Notes: generated from the letters alone by a model not told the origin. 20,602 nt of DNA from Prolixibacteraceae bacterium (GCA_003516705.1 DPCJ01000199.1:1-20602), one strand, 5' to 3'; numbered from the stretch's first letter, positions 1-8,065 are shown. Translations and numbers: made by a program.

Positions 1-1208
1 TGGATAAATTTAAGAGAGGAAACGATCTGATAAATTTCCAGGCACGCGAATTTACCCGGCTGCTTGATGAAATTGTTGGTGACGAATTGTTCAATGGCGG
101 CAAACTATTGGGAAAAGGTCTCGGGAAATTAAGAATTGAAACCGGGAAACCATTTTCCGATGTTTTAAAAGAATCTTTTAGGGAAGACATTCCCGACCAT
201 CGGATTCTTGCTATTGCCGATTACACATCGAAAGCTTATCCAAAGCGAAAAACGATTCTTGTAAGCAAGGATATAAACCTGCGGATGAAGGCAAAATCGC
301 TGGGTATTCAGTCGGAAGATTACAAAACCGACCAGGTGAAGGACCAGAGTGTGCTGGACAAAACGGTTACCACTTTTGATAACTTCAGCGATGTATTAAT
401 TGAAGTACTTTACAATCAGGGCTCATTGGCTACTGAAGATGTAAAACCGGGTTTTACTCCCGAAGCGAATGAATGCTTTATTTTTAAAGGTACCTCATCG
501 AGTGCGTTAGCGCGTTATGATGTAAAATCGAACCGCGTCTACCGCATCGAGAAAAAGCCGGCATATGGAATAAAACCACGAAATGCAGAACAGACTTTCA
601 GCCTGAACATGCTGATGAACCCCGACATTAAATTGGTAGCTCTTACAGGAAAAGCCGGAACAGGTAAAACTTTGCTGGCATTGGCAGCCGCAATTGAACA
701 GAACAGATTATATGAACAGATCTTGCTCGCCCGTCCGATTGTGGCACTCAGTAATCGCGACCTTGGCTATTTGCCCGGCGATGCCAACGAAAAAATAAGT
801 CCGTACATGCAACCTTTGTACGATAATCTTTCTGTGATAAAACATTCGTTTAATCCGCGCAGCAACGAATACCAGCTGATTGAGGATATGGTTAAGGAAG
901 AAAGGTTAAACATCACGCCGCTGGCTTACATCCGTGGCCGGAGTTTATCGAATGCCTTTTTTATTATCGACGAGGCGCAGAACCTGACTCCCCACGAGAT
1001 TAAAACTATTATCACACGCGCCGGCGAAGGAACAAAAATGGTATTTACCGGCGACCTGCAACAAATCGATTCTCCTTATCTCGATATGAAGTCGAACGGC
1101 CTGGCTTTTATGACCGACCGTATGCGCAACCAGGACATTTTTGCACACATCAACCTTGTAAAAGGCGAGCGCAGTTACCTGGCCGAGCTGGCAAGTAACC
1201 TGCTGTAA
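1..1208 (+). CDS. PIN domain-PhoH family ATPase, 5' partial
   Basis: A fusion of an N-terminal PIN (RNase-like) domain and a C-terminal PhoH P-loop ATPase, thought to act in RNA metabolism; the exact substrate is not known. The frame is open from base 3 to the stop at 1206-1208, and the residues read from base 3 (DKFKRGNDLINFQAREF) are already inside the PIN domain, so the gene begins left of the window. From homologues I estimate about 40 residues are missing, including the first acidic PIN motif. The PIN end is visible as SKDINLRMKA near 264-296. The Walker A motif GKAGTGKT is at 648-671, and the Walker B region (FFIIDEAQNL) with the following TGDLQQID lies near 957-1070. The TTG at 87 could be taken as a start, but it falls in mid-domain. 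The family is certain; its role is not well defined. Confidence 0.93.
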   Translation, partial: DKFKRGNDLINFQAREFTRLLDEIVGDELFNGGKLLGKGLGKLRIETGKPFSDVLKESFREDIPDHRILAIADYTSKAYPKRKTILVSKDINLRMKAKSLGIQSEDYKTDQVKDQSVLDKTVTTFDNFSDVLIEVLYNQGSLATEDVKPGFTPEANECFIFKGTSSSALARYDVKSNRVYRIEKKPAYGIKPRNAEQTFSLNMLMNPDIKLVALTGKAGTGKTLLALAAAIEQNRLYEQILLARPIVALSNRDLGYLPGDANEKISPYMQPLYDNLSVIKHSFNPRSNEYQLIEDMVKEERLNITPLAYIRGRSLSNAFFIIDEAQNLTPHEIKTIITRAGEGTKMVFTGDLQQIDSPYLDMKSNGLAFMTDRMRNQDIFAHINLVKGERSYLAELASNLL

Positions 1209-1238
1209 TTTCGGAATTTGCCATAAGCAGCTTTTTTC
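1200..1238 (+). terminator. Possible weak intrinsic terminator after the PhoH gene
   Basis: CTGCT at 1200-1204 can pair with AGCAG at 1226-1230. Inside the loop is a small AATT-TCGG-AATT helix, and a run of six T follows at 1232-1237. The outer stem is only 5 bp and includes the end of the coding region, so this is a weak candidate. It would separate the PhoH gene from the promoter of mtaB. Confidence 0.3.
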
Positions 1239-1246
1239 TACCTTTG
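1217..1246 (+). promoter_or_regulatory. Bacteroidota-type promoter for mtaB
   Basis: TTTG at 1217-1220 and TACCTTTG at 1239-1246 are separated by 18 bases. This matches the Bacteroidota housekeeping promoter, a -33 TTTG and a -7 TAnnTTTG. Transcription would start near 1253, about 25 bases before the mtaB ATG. The next gene, 19 bases after mtaB, is probably on the same transcript. Confidence 0.6.
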
Positions 1247-1277
1247 CCGCTGTTTAGAATCGTTCAATATAAAACAG

Positions 1278-2579
1278 ATGGATTACAGGGGGAAGAAAGC
1301 TGCTTTTTTTACACTTGGGTGTAAACTCAATTTTTCAGAAACATCAACCATTGCCGGCTCATTTAAGGAAGTTGGTTTTGAGCGGGTAGAATTTGATGAA
1401 AAAGCCGATGTTTATGTGATTAATACCTGCTCGGTGACTAACCAGGGCGACAAGGAAAGCCGCAACATCATTCGTCGTGCAGTAAAGAAAAATCCCGATG
1501 CTATGGTGGTTGTGGTTGGGTGTTATTCGCAACTGAAACCCGAAGAAGTTGGTCACATCGAAGGGGTTGATTTGGTTTTGGGAACACAGGAGAAATTTCA
1601 CATTCCGGCGTATTTGGGTGACCTGCAAAAGCGTGAAACCACCGAAATAAAAACCACCCGCCTGGCCGATATTAAAAGTTACCACAAGGCATTTTCGTGG
1701 GGCGACCGCACCCGAAGTTTCCTGAAAATTCAGGATGGCTGCGATTATTATTGCTCGTTTTGCACCATTCCGTATGCCCGCGGCAAAAGCCGCAACGACA
1801 CTATTCAGAATACAGTTGAACAAGCTGCCAAAGCGGTTGAAAAAGGGTTTAAGGAAGTAGTGCTCACCGGTGTAAATATTGGCGACTTTGGCAAATCAAC
1901 AGGGGAAAATTTCCTGGACCTTTTAAGAGCGCTCGAAAAAGTTGATGGGCTGCAACGTTTGCGTCTCGGCTCTATCGAACCCAACCTTTTAAAAGATGAA
2001 ATCATTCAATTAGTTGCGCAATCAAAAGTAATCATGCCACACTTTCATCTTCCATTGCAATCTGGCTCCGACGAGATTTTGTCACTCATGAAACGCAAAT
2101 ATTCGACAGAACTTTTTGCCCGCCGCGTGCAGCGAATCCGCGAAATTGTGCCACACGCATTTATCGGTGTCGATGTAATTGCCGGAACCAATGGCGAAAC
2201 CGAAGCACTTTTCGAAGAGTCGTATAACTTCATTAACAGTCTCGAAATATCGCAACTTCACGCATTTACTTATTCCGAACGAAGTGGCACACAAGCACTG
2301 AAGATTCCCTGGAAAGTTGTCCCTGCTGAACGCAAAAGCCGTACGCAACGCTACCTCAATCTTTCAGAAAAAAAGTTGAGGGCTTTTTACGAAAAACATC
2401 TTGGCACAACACAAACTGTGCTTTTCGAAGCGCAGTCGGATAGTGAAACGATGACAGGCTTTACTGAAAATTACATCAAAGTGGAAACTGATTTCCGTGG
2501 AGGATTTGACAATCAATTAAAAACGGTAAAACTACAATCGGTGCTTCACAACGGAAATATGGCAATCGATATTCTTTAA
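1278..2579 (+). CDS. mtaB: tRNA (t6A37) methylthiotransferase MtaB
   Basis: A radical-SAM methylthiotransferase that converts N6-threonylcarbamoyladenosine at position 37 of ANN-decoding tRNAs to the 2-methylthio form. The 433 residues show an N-terminal UPF0004 domain whose three cysteines (C15 in TLGCKLN, C51 in NTCSV, C82 in VGCYSQ) hold one 4Fe-4S cluster. The radical-SAM CxxxCxxC is C155, C159 and C162 (CDYYCSFC). The core continues through LTGVNIGDFG and HLPLQSGSD, and the C-terminal part, from about residue 375, fits the small RNA-binding TRAM-type domain. The TLGCKLN and NTCSVTNQGDKESR signatures and the length favour MtaB over MiaB or RimO. It has its own promoter at 1217-1246, and the phosphatase-family gene follows 19 bases later. 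Confidence 0.93.
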   Translation: MDYRGKKAAFFTLGCKLNFSETSTIAGSFKEVGFERVEFDEKADVYVINTCSVTNQGDKESRNIIRRAVKKNPDAMVVVVGCYSQLKPEEVGHIEGVDLVLGTQEKFHIPAYLGDLQKRETTEIKTTRLADIKSYHKAFSWGDRTRSFLKIQDGCDYYCSFCTIPYARGKSRNDTIQNTVEQAAKAVEKGFKEVVLTGVNIGDFGKSTGENFLDLLRALEKVDGLQRLRLGSIEPNLLKDEIIQLVAQSKVIMPHFHLPLQSGSDEILSLMKRKYSTELFARRVQRIREIVPHAFIGVDVIAGTNGETEALFEESYNFINSLEISQLHAFTYSERSGTQALKIPWKVVPAERKSRTQRYLNLSEKKLRAFYEKHLGTTQTVLFEAQSDSETMTGFTENYIKVETDFRGGFDNQLKTVKLQSVLHNGNMAIDIL

Positions 2580-2598
2580 TCATCAAATTCAATACAAA

Positions 2599-3399
2599 AT
2601 GGACTATCAGGAACTCTGTAACCAGGTGCAGCAAATTGCACGCGAAGTCGGAGATTTTATCAGGCGAGAAGGGAATAATTTCAAAAAAAGCGACATCGAA
2701 TTTAAAGGAATTACAAGCCTGGTAACTTATGTCGATAAAACAGCTGAGGCGAATATTGTTGCAGCACTAAAAAAGCTCATCCCGGGTTCGGGATTTGTTA
2801 CCGAGGAAGGTACAGCAGGCAGAAGCAATGAAAAATATGTCTGGATTATCGATCCACTCGACGGCACCACCAATTTTCTTCACCACATTGCTCCCCACTC
2901 GGTAAGCATTGCGCTGATGGAAGACAACCAGCTTGTTTTGGGTCTTGTTTACGAAGTAAAGCTCGATGAAATGTTTTATGCATGGAAGAACAGTCCTGCT
3001 TATTTGAACGGCTCCGAAATAAAAGTATCGCCAACTTCGAATATTCAACATACACTTATCGCCACCGGATTTCCGTACTACGATTTTGCTCGCGTTGACG
3101 ATTATATTGCCGCAATGAAACATTTGATGCAAAACACCCGCGGATTGCGCCGGCTGGGTTCGGCTGCCGTCGATTTATCATATGTGGCGGCAGGCCGTTT
3201 CGATGCTTTTTACGAACATGCACTTCATGCATGGGACGTGGCTGCCGGGGCTTTTATTATTCAGCAGGCCGGAGGCAAAGTTTCTGATTTTAATGGCGGC
3301 GACAACTGGCTTTTCGGAGGTGAAATTGTTGTGGCAGGAAACAATTTTTTCGACGAATTCTACCAGATTATTCACAATCATCTGGGGGAAAAAGAATAG
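2599..3399 (+). CDS. Inositol monophosphatase family protein (SuhB-like)
   Basis: A Mg2+-dependent sugar- or nucleotide-phosphate phosphatase of the inositol monophosphatase (IMPase/SuhB) family, 266 residues, the usual length. Metal ligands are visible: E69-E70 (VTEEG), D85 and D88 in WIIDPLDGTTNF, and D213 in HAWDVAAGAFIIQQAGG. The RRLGSAAVDLSYVAAGRFD segment (about 184-202) is also typical. CysQ/BPNT1-type 3'-phosphoadenosine phosphatases belong to the same superfamily, but the LDGTTNFLHH and RLGSAA motifs favour the IMPase/SuhB branch. The true substrate cannot be told from sequence; myo-inositol-1-phosphate, other sugar phosphates, or a SuhB-like ribosome-biogenesis role are possible. 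It lies 19 bases after mtaB and is probably cotranscribed. Confidence 0.9.
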   Translation: MDYQELCNQVQQIAREVGDFIRREGNNFKKSDIEFKGITSLVTYVDKTAEANIVAALKKLIPGSGFVTEEGTAGRSNEKYVWIIDPLDGTTNFLHHIAPHSVSIALMEDNQLVLGLVYEVKLDEMFYAWKNSPAYLNGSEIKVSPTSNIQHTLIATGFPYYDFARVDDYIAAMKHLMQNTRGLRRLGSAAVDLSYVAAGRFDAFYEHALHAWDVAAGAFIIQQAGGKVSDFNGGDNWLFGGEIVVAGNNFFDEFYQIIHNHLGEKE

Positions 3400-3533
3400 A
3401 TTTTGCATATTAAAATGTGTATTTTTCGATAAGTAACAACATAGTCCCACTATGGAATTTCGGGTTGAACTATTAGTCCCTACCCACTATTTTGGATGAA
3501 TAATTTGTATCTTGCATCAAAACAATTCAACTC
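3400..3533. other. Intergenic region with short palindromic repeats
   Basis: A 134-base gap. It holds the palindrome ATAGTCCCACTAT at 3441-3453, a second ACTA-T-TAGT palindrome at 3470-3478, and repeats of TAGTCCC (3442-3448, 3474-3480) and CCCACTAT (3446-3453, 3483-3490). A poor match to the -7 element (TATCTTG) is at 3509-3515. I see no clear terminator for the preceding gene. Confidence 0.4.
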
Positions 3534-4010
3534 ATGGCAGAAAAGGAAATCGCTCTTTTACAGGAACAAATCAACAAGCTGCACGATAAAAAATTCGATT
3601 TGGATGCCTGGAAAAACAGCACATTAATTTATTTGGAAAGAATTTTTGGAAAAGAAAATTCGAAATCAAAAATGATTGCAGAACTGGCGTACGATTATTC
3701 GAGCTGGAACCTGCGCGATACGGCAGCAACGGGCAAAACCAGTGAAAAAGACCCTGTAATTATGCAAGCCGAAGAAATTATTGTTGCCACAATTGCCGAA
3801 CTAAAAACATTCGGCTTACCAAAACCAGAACGTGAAAAAGATAAGCTGCTGGAATTACTAAAAGATGAACTGACCGGTAAAAATATCCGTGAAATTGAAA
3901 GCTTATTACGAGGAAATGAACCCGACCGGATTTCGAAAATTACTGAAATAATAGAAGCAACGGGGAAAGATAAACTGGTAACAATTGTCACCAAAATACT
4001 TACCGACTGA
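3534..4010 (+). CDS. Unrecognised helical protein, 158 aa
   Basis: I do not recognise a named domain with confidence. The protein is soluble, highly charged and predicted mostly helical, with no signal peptide or membrane segment. The N-terminal third (about 20-66) has an aromatic-rich stretch, FDLDAWKNSTLIYLERIFG followed by AYDYSSWNLRD, that looks like a conserved module rather than random coding sequence. The rest, rich in Lys/Glu/Ile/Leu, looks like amphipathic helices. The ATG at 3534 is the first good start after the gap. The GT2 gene begins only 5 bases after the stop, so the two are probably cotranscribed, but this does not reveal a function. A nucleic-acid-associated or adaptor role is possible and unsupported. 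Coding is supported by clean length, Bacteroidota-like codon use and tight packing. Confidence 0.75.
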   Translation: MAEKEIALLQEQINKLHDKKFDLDAWKNSTLIYLERIFGKENSKSKMIAELAYDYSSWNLRDTAATGKTSEKDPVIMQAEEIIVATIAELKTFGLPKPEREKDKLLELLKDELTGKNIREIESLLRGNEPDRISKITEIIEATGKDKLVTIVTKILTD

Positions 4011-4015
4011 TTGTT

Positions 4016-5053
4016 ATGGCAAAACAAACCAAAACTGCCATCGTAATTCTCAATTGGAACGGGGTAAAAATGTTCGACATTTTTTTGCCTTCAGTAATTC
4101 AGCATTCTACTTCGGGAAATACTGAAATCATTGTTGCCGACAACGGGTCCACCGATACGTCTGTTGCGCATCTCAGGCAAAATTATCCAACTGTAAAAAT
4201 TATTGAGTTAAAAGAAAATTCCGGTTTTGCAGAAGGATATAATAAGGCGCTGAAACTGGTGGAAGCTGACTATTTTGTGTTATTAAATTCAGATGTTAAA
4301 GTAACCTCAAACTGGATTGAAAGTTGTATTCGCCTTTTCGAAGCTGATGAAAAACTGGCAGCAATTCAGCCAAAAATCCTCAGTTTTAATAACCCTGAAC
4401 TATTTGAATATGCAGGTGCGGCAGGTGGATTTATCGATAAATATGGATACCCGTTTTGCCGGGGCAGAATGCTGAACCGCGTTGAAGTTGATGAAAACCA
4501 ATACGACCAGCCAACACCAATTTTCTGGGCTTCGGGCGCCTGCATGTTTGTTCACAGCAGCGCTTTCCGCGAAGCAGGTGGTTTCGATGGCGATTTTTGG
4601 GCGCACATGGAAGAAATAGATTTATGCTGGCGACTGAAAAGTTTAGGGTACAAAATTCAGTACCAACCCGAAAGTGTTGTTTACCATTTGGGTGGAGGCA
4701 CACTTTCGTATGGCAGTCCAAAAAAAGTATATCTCAATTTTCGTAACAACCTTTGGATGTTATATAAAAACCTGCCCAAACACCAGTTTAAACGCATCTT
4801 TCTGGCCCGAATGGCACTCGATGGTGTGGCAGCTGTAAAATTTATTCTTGGGTTTAACTTCCGTGAATTTTGGGCTGTTTTAAAAGCGCACGCCTCATTT
4901 TACCGGAACCTCGGGAAATTAATGGCTAAACGGAAACAGGTTCAGCAGCAGGTTGTAGTAAAAGAGCATTTGGAAGTTTACCCCAGAAGTATTATGTGGA
5001 AGTTCTTTTTAGAGAAAAAACGCCGGTTCTCAGAACTTGACTTCAATCCCTGA
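4016..5053 (+). CDS. Glycosyltransferase family 2 protein (rhamnosyltransferase-like)
   Basis: An inverting GT-A glycosyltransferase, cytosolic or membrane-associated, that transfers a sugar from a nucleotide donor to a glycan or lipid acceptor. The 345 residues show the nucleotide-binding start AIVILNWNG (8-16), ADNGSTD (41-47), NSGFAEGYNKAL (68-79), the DxD-equivalent NSD at 91-93 in YFVLLNSDVKV, and the acceptor-side signature GACMFVHSSAFREAGGFD (174-191) followed by HMEEIDLCWR (197-206), which holds the likely catalytic acid. This arrangement matches the WbbL/rhamnosyltransferase-like branch of GT2. No transmembrane helix is clear; the segment near 265-310 is amphipathic and may touch the membrane. 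It sits between the unrecognised gene (5-base gap) and a thioesterase (18-base gap), with no other polysaccharide genes nearby, so the product glycan is unknown. Confidence 0.9.
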   Translation: MAKQTKTAIVILNWNGVKMFDIFLPSVIQHSTSGNTEIIVADNGSTDTSVAHLRQNYPTVKIIELKENSGFAEGYNKALKLVEADYFVLLNSDVKVTSNWIESCIRLFEADEKLAAIQPKILSFNNPELFEYAGAAGGFIDKYGYPFCRGRMLNRVEVDENQYDQPTPIFWASGACMFVHSSAFREAGGFDGDFWAHMEEIDLCWRLKSLGYKIQYQPESVVYHLGGGTLSYGSPKKVYLNFRNNLWMLYKNLPKHQFKRIFLARMALDGVAAVKFILGFNFREFWAVLKAHASFYRNLGKLMAKRKQVQQQVVVKEHLEVYPRSIMWKFFLEKKRRFSELDFNP

Positions 5054-5071
5054 ATTAGTAAAATTTACGCC

Positions 5072-5488
5072 ATGCAAAAACTTACTTTCGAAGAAAAAAT
5101 TTACACCTACCATATTGATTTTGTGGGACACGTAAACAACATCAACTATATTACCTGGATGGAAAACGGACGTGTAAAACTGTTCGAAGCCGCTGGTATT
5201 TCAATCACCGATTTGCTCGACAAACACAATACGTTACCCATTATCACTGAAACATTTATTCAGTATAAAAGAGCGCTTTTCCTAAACAACCAGTTACGAA
5301 TTGAGGCCTGGGTTTCGCAGATAAACAATGCCTCGGCGATTTTACAGTTCAGGTTTTACAACGAAAAGGATGAATTGTGTACCTCTGGTCATCAAAAAGG
5401 TTCGTTTATAAACAGCCAAACCATGCGGCCCATCCGCATTAGCGAAGCATTGCGCATAGCTTTCGAAAAATTTTTGATTCAGGAATAA
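5072..5488 (+). CDS. Hotdog-fold acyl-CoA/acyl-ACP thioesterase
   Basis: A single-domain hotdog thioesterase of the 4HBT/acyl-ACP thioesterase type, 138 residues, predicted cytosolic. Such enzymes cleave acyl thioesters of CoA or acyl carrier protein. The signature D16-FVGHVNN-INYITWMENGR is complete: D16 aligns with the catalytic aspartate of 4-hydroxybenzoyl-CoA thioesterases, H20/N22/N23 form the conserved loop, and E31 begins the long helix. The substrate cannot be inferred; fatty acyl or aromatic CoA esters are both possible. It is the last gene of the 3534-5488 set and ends before the promoter and TPP riboswitch of the next gene. The family call is firm and the specificity open. Confidence 0.85.
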   Translation: MQKLTFEEKIYTYHIDFVGHVNNINYITWMENGRVKLFEAAGISITDLLDKHNTLPIITETFIQYKRALFLNNQLRIEAWVSQINNASAILQFRFYNEKDELCTSGHQKGSFINSQTMRPIRISEALRIAFEKFLIQE

Positions 5489-5508
5489 CCATTTTTAAAA
5501 ATCTCTGG

Positions 5509-5516
5509 TACCTTTG
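5509..5516 (+). promoter_or_regulatory. -7 promoter element before the TPP riboswitch
   Basis: TACCTTTG is a perfect match to the Bacteroidota -7 consensus TAnnTTTG and lies about 13 bases before the first riboswitch helix. The -33 element is weak: a T-rich run at 5482-5487 is the only candidate at about the right distance. Transcription would begin near 5524, so the whole riboswitch would be on the transcript. Confidence 0.55.
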
Positions 5517-5526
5517 CCCCGATATT

Positions 5527-5611
5527 TATGCAATGGGGTGTCCCGATTTTTCGGGACTGAGATTATACTCAAAGAACCTGATCCGGGTAATGCCGGCGTA
5601 GGGAGTGCAAA
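5527..5611 (+). promoter_or_regulatory. TPP riboswitch (THI element)
   Basis: All hallmark blocks of the thiamin pyrophosphate riboswitch are present in order: GGGGTG (5535-5540), a variable hairpin TCCCGATTTTTCGGGA (P3), CTGAGA (5557-5562), the pyrimidine-sensing motif, then AACCTGATCCGGGTAATGCC and GGCGTAGGGAG ending near 5605. P1 can form between TGCA at 5529-5532 and TGCA at 5606-5609. The aptamer lies directly upstream of a TonB-dependent receptor on the same strand, so TPP is expected to lower receptor expression when thiamin is plentiful. Two candidate hairpins of an expression platform follow at 5603-5649. Confidence 0.95.
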
Positions 5612-5629
5612 AGGAAAATTTCCTGCCTC

Positions 5630-5649
5630 ATTGGTTAGTTCTAACCAAT
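5630..5649 (+). promoter_or_regulatory. Hairpin between TPP aptamer and receptor start
   Basis: ATTGGTTAG at 5630-5638 and CTAACCAAT at 5641-5649 form a perfect inverted repeat around TT, in practice an 8-bp stem with a GTTC loop. It is followed by AATTTCTT, a weak T-rich run, and ends 12 bases before the ATG. It could be the terminator, or the ribosome-blocking hairpin, of the riboswitch expression platform. Its stem is AT-rich, so termination would be inefficient; which mechanism applies is inferred. Confidence 0.5.
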
Positions 5650-5661
5650 AATTTCTTAAAA

Positions 5662-8058
5662 ATGAAAAAATGTTTTTTAGGGCTGCTGTTGCAGTTGATT
5701 GTTTTTGCCTCGTGGGGGCAAATCAGATTATCCGGAAAAGTTGTTTCGGGTAATGAACCACTTGCCGGGGCAAGTGTGGTTTTAACCAACACAATGTATG
5801 GAATCTCGGCTAAAAATGACGGGGCGTTTGAGTTTAGAAACCTGAAACCCGGCGATTATTTTCTGAAAGTTTCGTTTATCGGGTTCAAAACCGAAGGAAG
5901 AAAAATCACGTTGAAAAATGACGAAAAAATCACTATTGAACTCACTCCAAACGCTGTACTGACCGACGAAGTGATGATTTCCGCTTCGGTGGCGGGCAAT
6001 AAAACACCGATGGCTTACAACAATCTTTCGCGCGAAGTGATTGAACAGAAAAACATGGGACAGGATATTCCCTATTTACTTCAGCTGACGCCTTCGTTTG
6101 TTGCTACTTCCGATGCCGGCACCGGTATTGGATACACCAATTTTCGCATTCGCGGCACCGATATGAACCGCATCAATGTGGCAATTAACGGTATTCCGCT
6201 CAACGACGCCGAGTCGCACGGAACCTGGTTTGTCGATCAGCCCGATCTCGCCTCATCCATCGAAAATATTCAGATTCAGCGCGGAGCCGGAACTTCGGCC
6301 AACGGCGCTGCAGCTTTTGGCGCCACCATTAACATGCAAACCAGCACCTACCAACCTGATGCTTATGCAACATTTAATACAGCCGCAGGTTCATTCAATA
6401 CCTTTAAGAATACCATTCAGGCCGGTTCCGGATTGTTGAATAAAAAATTCACTTTCGATATCAGGTTGTCGGATGTACGTTCGGATGGATACATCGACCG
6501 CGCTCATGCCAAACTGAAATCTTATTTTATCTCTTCGGGATATTACACCGAAAAATCGGTACTGAAAGCTGTTGTTTTTTCAGGGTACGAAAACACCTAC
6601 CATGCCTGGAACGGAGTGCCTTCTGATTTGCTTGAAACCAACCGTACATACAACAGCGCCGGCGAATATACCAATGAAAACGGGCAAATCAGGTATTACA
6701 AAAATCAGGTTGACGACTTTCTTCAGAATCATTATCAACTGCATTTTTCGCATGTTTTTAACCCTGAACTGAACTTCAACATCTCGTTGCATTACACACA
6801 CGGCAAGGGTTATTACGAAAATTACAAGGAAGATGAAGATTTGGCTGATTACCAAATTCCTGCATTTTCGGTTGGTGGAGAAACCATAGAAACCAGCGAT
6901 TTGATTAACCGCAAGTGGCTCGACAACGATTTTTACGGAACTGTTTTTTCACTGAATCATAAAACAGAAAACGCTGATTTTACGCTGGGTGGCGGATACA
7001 GCATTTACGATGGCGAACATTTCGGCCGTGTAATCTGGGCCCAGTTCGCCGGCATAGCGCAACCCGATCATCAATACTATTTCAGCACCGGGTTGAAGAA
7101 AGATTTTAATGTTTTTACAAAATACAATTACAATCTTACTGATAAATTTAACCTGTTTGCCGATGTGCAATACCGGAATATCAGTTATGCAATCGACGGG
7201 ATTGATGATGACTTGCGCGACATTTCACAGTCACATCACTTTAATTTTTTCAATCCGAAACTGGGTGTGTTTTACCAATTACAGCAAAATCAGGATTTAT
7301 ACCTGTCGTTTGCTGTTGCCAACCGCGAACCCAACCGTGACAATTATGTGGATGCCGATCCGACAGGCAAACAACCCGTGCACGAAACACTGCGTGACCT
7401 TGAGGCTGGATACAATTATAAGTCGTCGGTGTTTTCGTTTTCAGCCGGATATTTCTATATGAATTACAAAAACCAGCTTGTACTGACCGGTGAAATAAAC
7501 GATGTGGGAGCGCCGGTTATGGTTAATGTGGAGAAGAGTTTTCGCACAGGAATTGAGTTGCTGGCAGGTGTGAAAATTACGCCAACGTTGCAATGGAACG
7601 CGAATGCAACAATCAGTTCGAATAAAATAAAAGATTTTACCGAATACGTTGATAACTGGGATACCTGGGGACAGGAAAGCAGTTTTTTAGAAACCACCGA
7701 CCTTGCCTTTTCACCCCACTTTACAGGCAACAGTCAACTGATTTTCAAACCGGCTGAAACACTTGAAATCGCATTCATCTCAACTTATGTTGGCAAGCAA
7801 TTTATCGATAACACGTCGGACAGCGACCGTGCGCTTAATGCCTGGTTTGTAAACAGCCTCACTGCGGCATGGTCGTTTAACAGCAGGTTGTTTGAGCAAA
7901 TTACAATTCGCGGAATGGTGAACAACCTGTTTAACCAAAAGTACGAATCGAATGCCTGGGTTTACTCATACATTTACGAAGGCAGCCGATACAAAATGGA
8001 TGGTTACTTTCCACAAGCCGGAACAAACTTTATGATTGGGGTTGATTTTAGGTTTTGA
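5662..8058 (+). CDS. TonB-dependent outer-membrane receptor, TPP-riboswitch controlled
   Basis: A 22-stranded outer-membrane importer energised by TonB-ExbB-ExbD. Because a TPP riboswitch heads its transcript, the likely cargo is thiamin, its phosphates or a precursor; this is inferred from regulation. The 798 residues begin with a signal peptide ending near VFASWGQ (about 1-20). A carboxypeptidase-regulatory-like domain follows (about 21-105: LSGKVVSGNEPLAGASVVL ... FRNLKPGDYFLKVSF). The plug is at about 115-235 (FRIRGTDMNRINVAINGIPL, IENIQIQRGAGTSANGAAAFG). A long beta-barrel ends in the terminal aromatic motif GVDFRF. The ATG at 5662 is chosen over an in-frame GTG at 5605 because that GTG is part of the riboswitch and only the ATG gives a proper signal peptide. 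No inner-membrane thiamin transporter or kinase gene follows; transcription ends at the 8066-8112 stem. Confidence 0.92.
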   Translation: MKKCFLGLLLQLIVFASWGQIRLSGKVVSGNEPLAGASVVLTNTMYGISAKNDGAFEFRNLKPGDYFLKVSFIGFKTEGRKITLKNDEKITIELTPNAVLTDEVMISASVAGNKTPMAYNNLSREVIEQKNMGQDIPYLLQLTPSFVATSDAGTGIGYTNFRIRGTDMNRINVAINGIPLNDAESHGTWFVDQPDLASSIENIQIQRGAGTSANGAAAFGATINMQTSTYQPDAYATFNTAAGSFNTFKNTIQAGSGLLNKKFTFDIRLSDVRSDGYIDRAHAKLKSYFISSGYYTEKSVLKAVVFSGYENTYHAWNGVPSDLLETNRTYNSAGEYTNENGQIRYYKNQVDDFLQNHYQLHFSHVFNPELNFNISLHYTHGKGYYENYKEDEDLADYQIPAFSVGGETIETSDLINRKWLDNDFYGTVFSLNHKTENADFTLGGGYSIYDGEHFGRVIWAQFAGIAQPDHQYYFSTGLKKDFNVFTKYNYNLTDKFNLFADVQYRNISYAIDGIDDDLRDISQSHHFNFFNPKLGVFYQLQQNQDLYLSFAVANREPNRDNYVDADPTGKQPVHETLRDLEAGYNYKSSVFSFSAGYFYMNYKNQLVLTGEINDVGAPVMVNVEKSFRTGIELLAGVKITPTLQWNANATISSNKIKDFTEYVDNWDTWGQESSFLETTDLAFSPHFTGNSQLIFKPAETLEIAFISTYVGKQFIDNTSDSDRALNAWFVNSLTAAWSFNSRLFEQITIRGMVNNLFNQKYESNAWVYSYIYEGSRYKMDGYFPQAGTNFMIGVDFRF

Positions 8059-8065
8059 AATATCC

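Noticed and set aside
87..89. TTG as the start of the PhoH-family gene
   Set aside because: The frame is open to the window edge and upstream residues match the PIN domain, so the true start is outside the window.
1359..1823. A 154-residue minus-strand open frame inside mtaB
   Set aside because: It is antisense to conserved mtaB motifs with no domain or start context; treated as a shadow frame.
3534..4010. Anti-phage defence protein
   Set aside because: The charged helical composition and unknown N-terminal module raised the idea, but no nuclease, TIR, ATPase or other effector motif is present and the neighbours are metabolic.
5605..5661. In-frame GTG extension of the TonB receptor by 19 residues
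   Set aside because: The GTG is part of the 3' strand of the TPP riboswitch, and the extension would bury the signal peptide; ATG 5662 gives a normal signal sequence.
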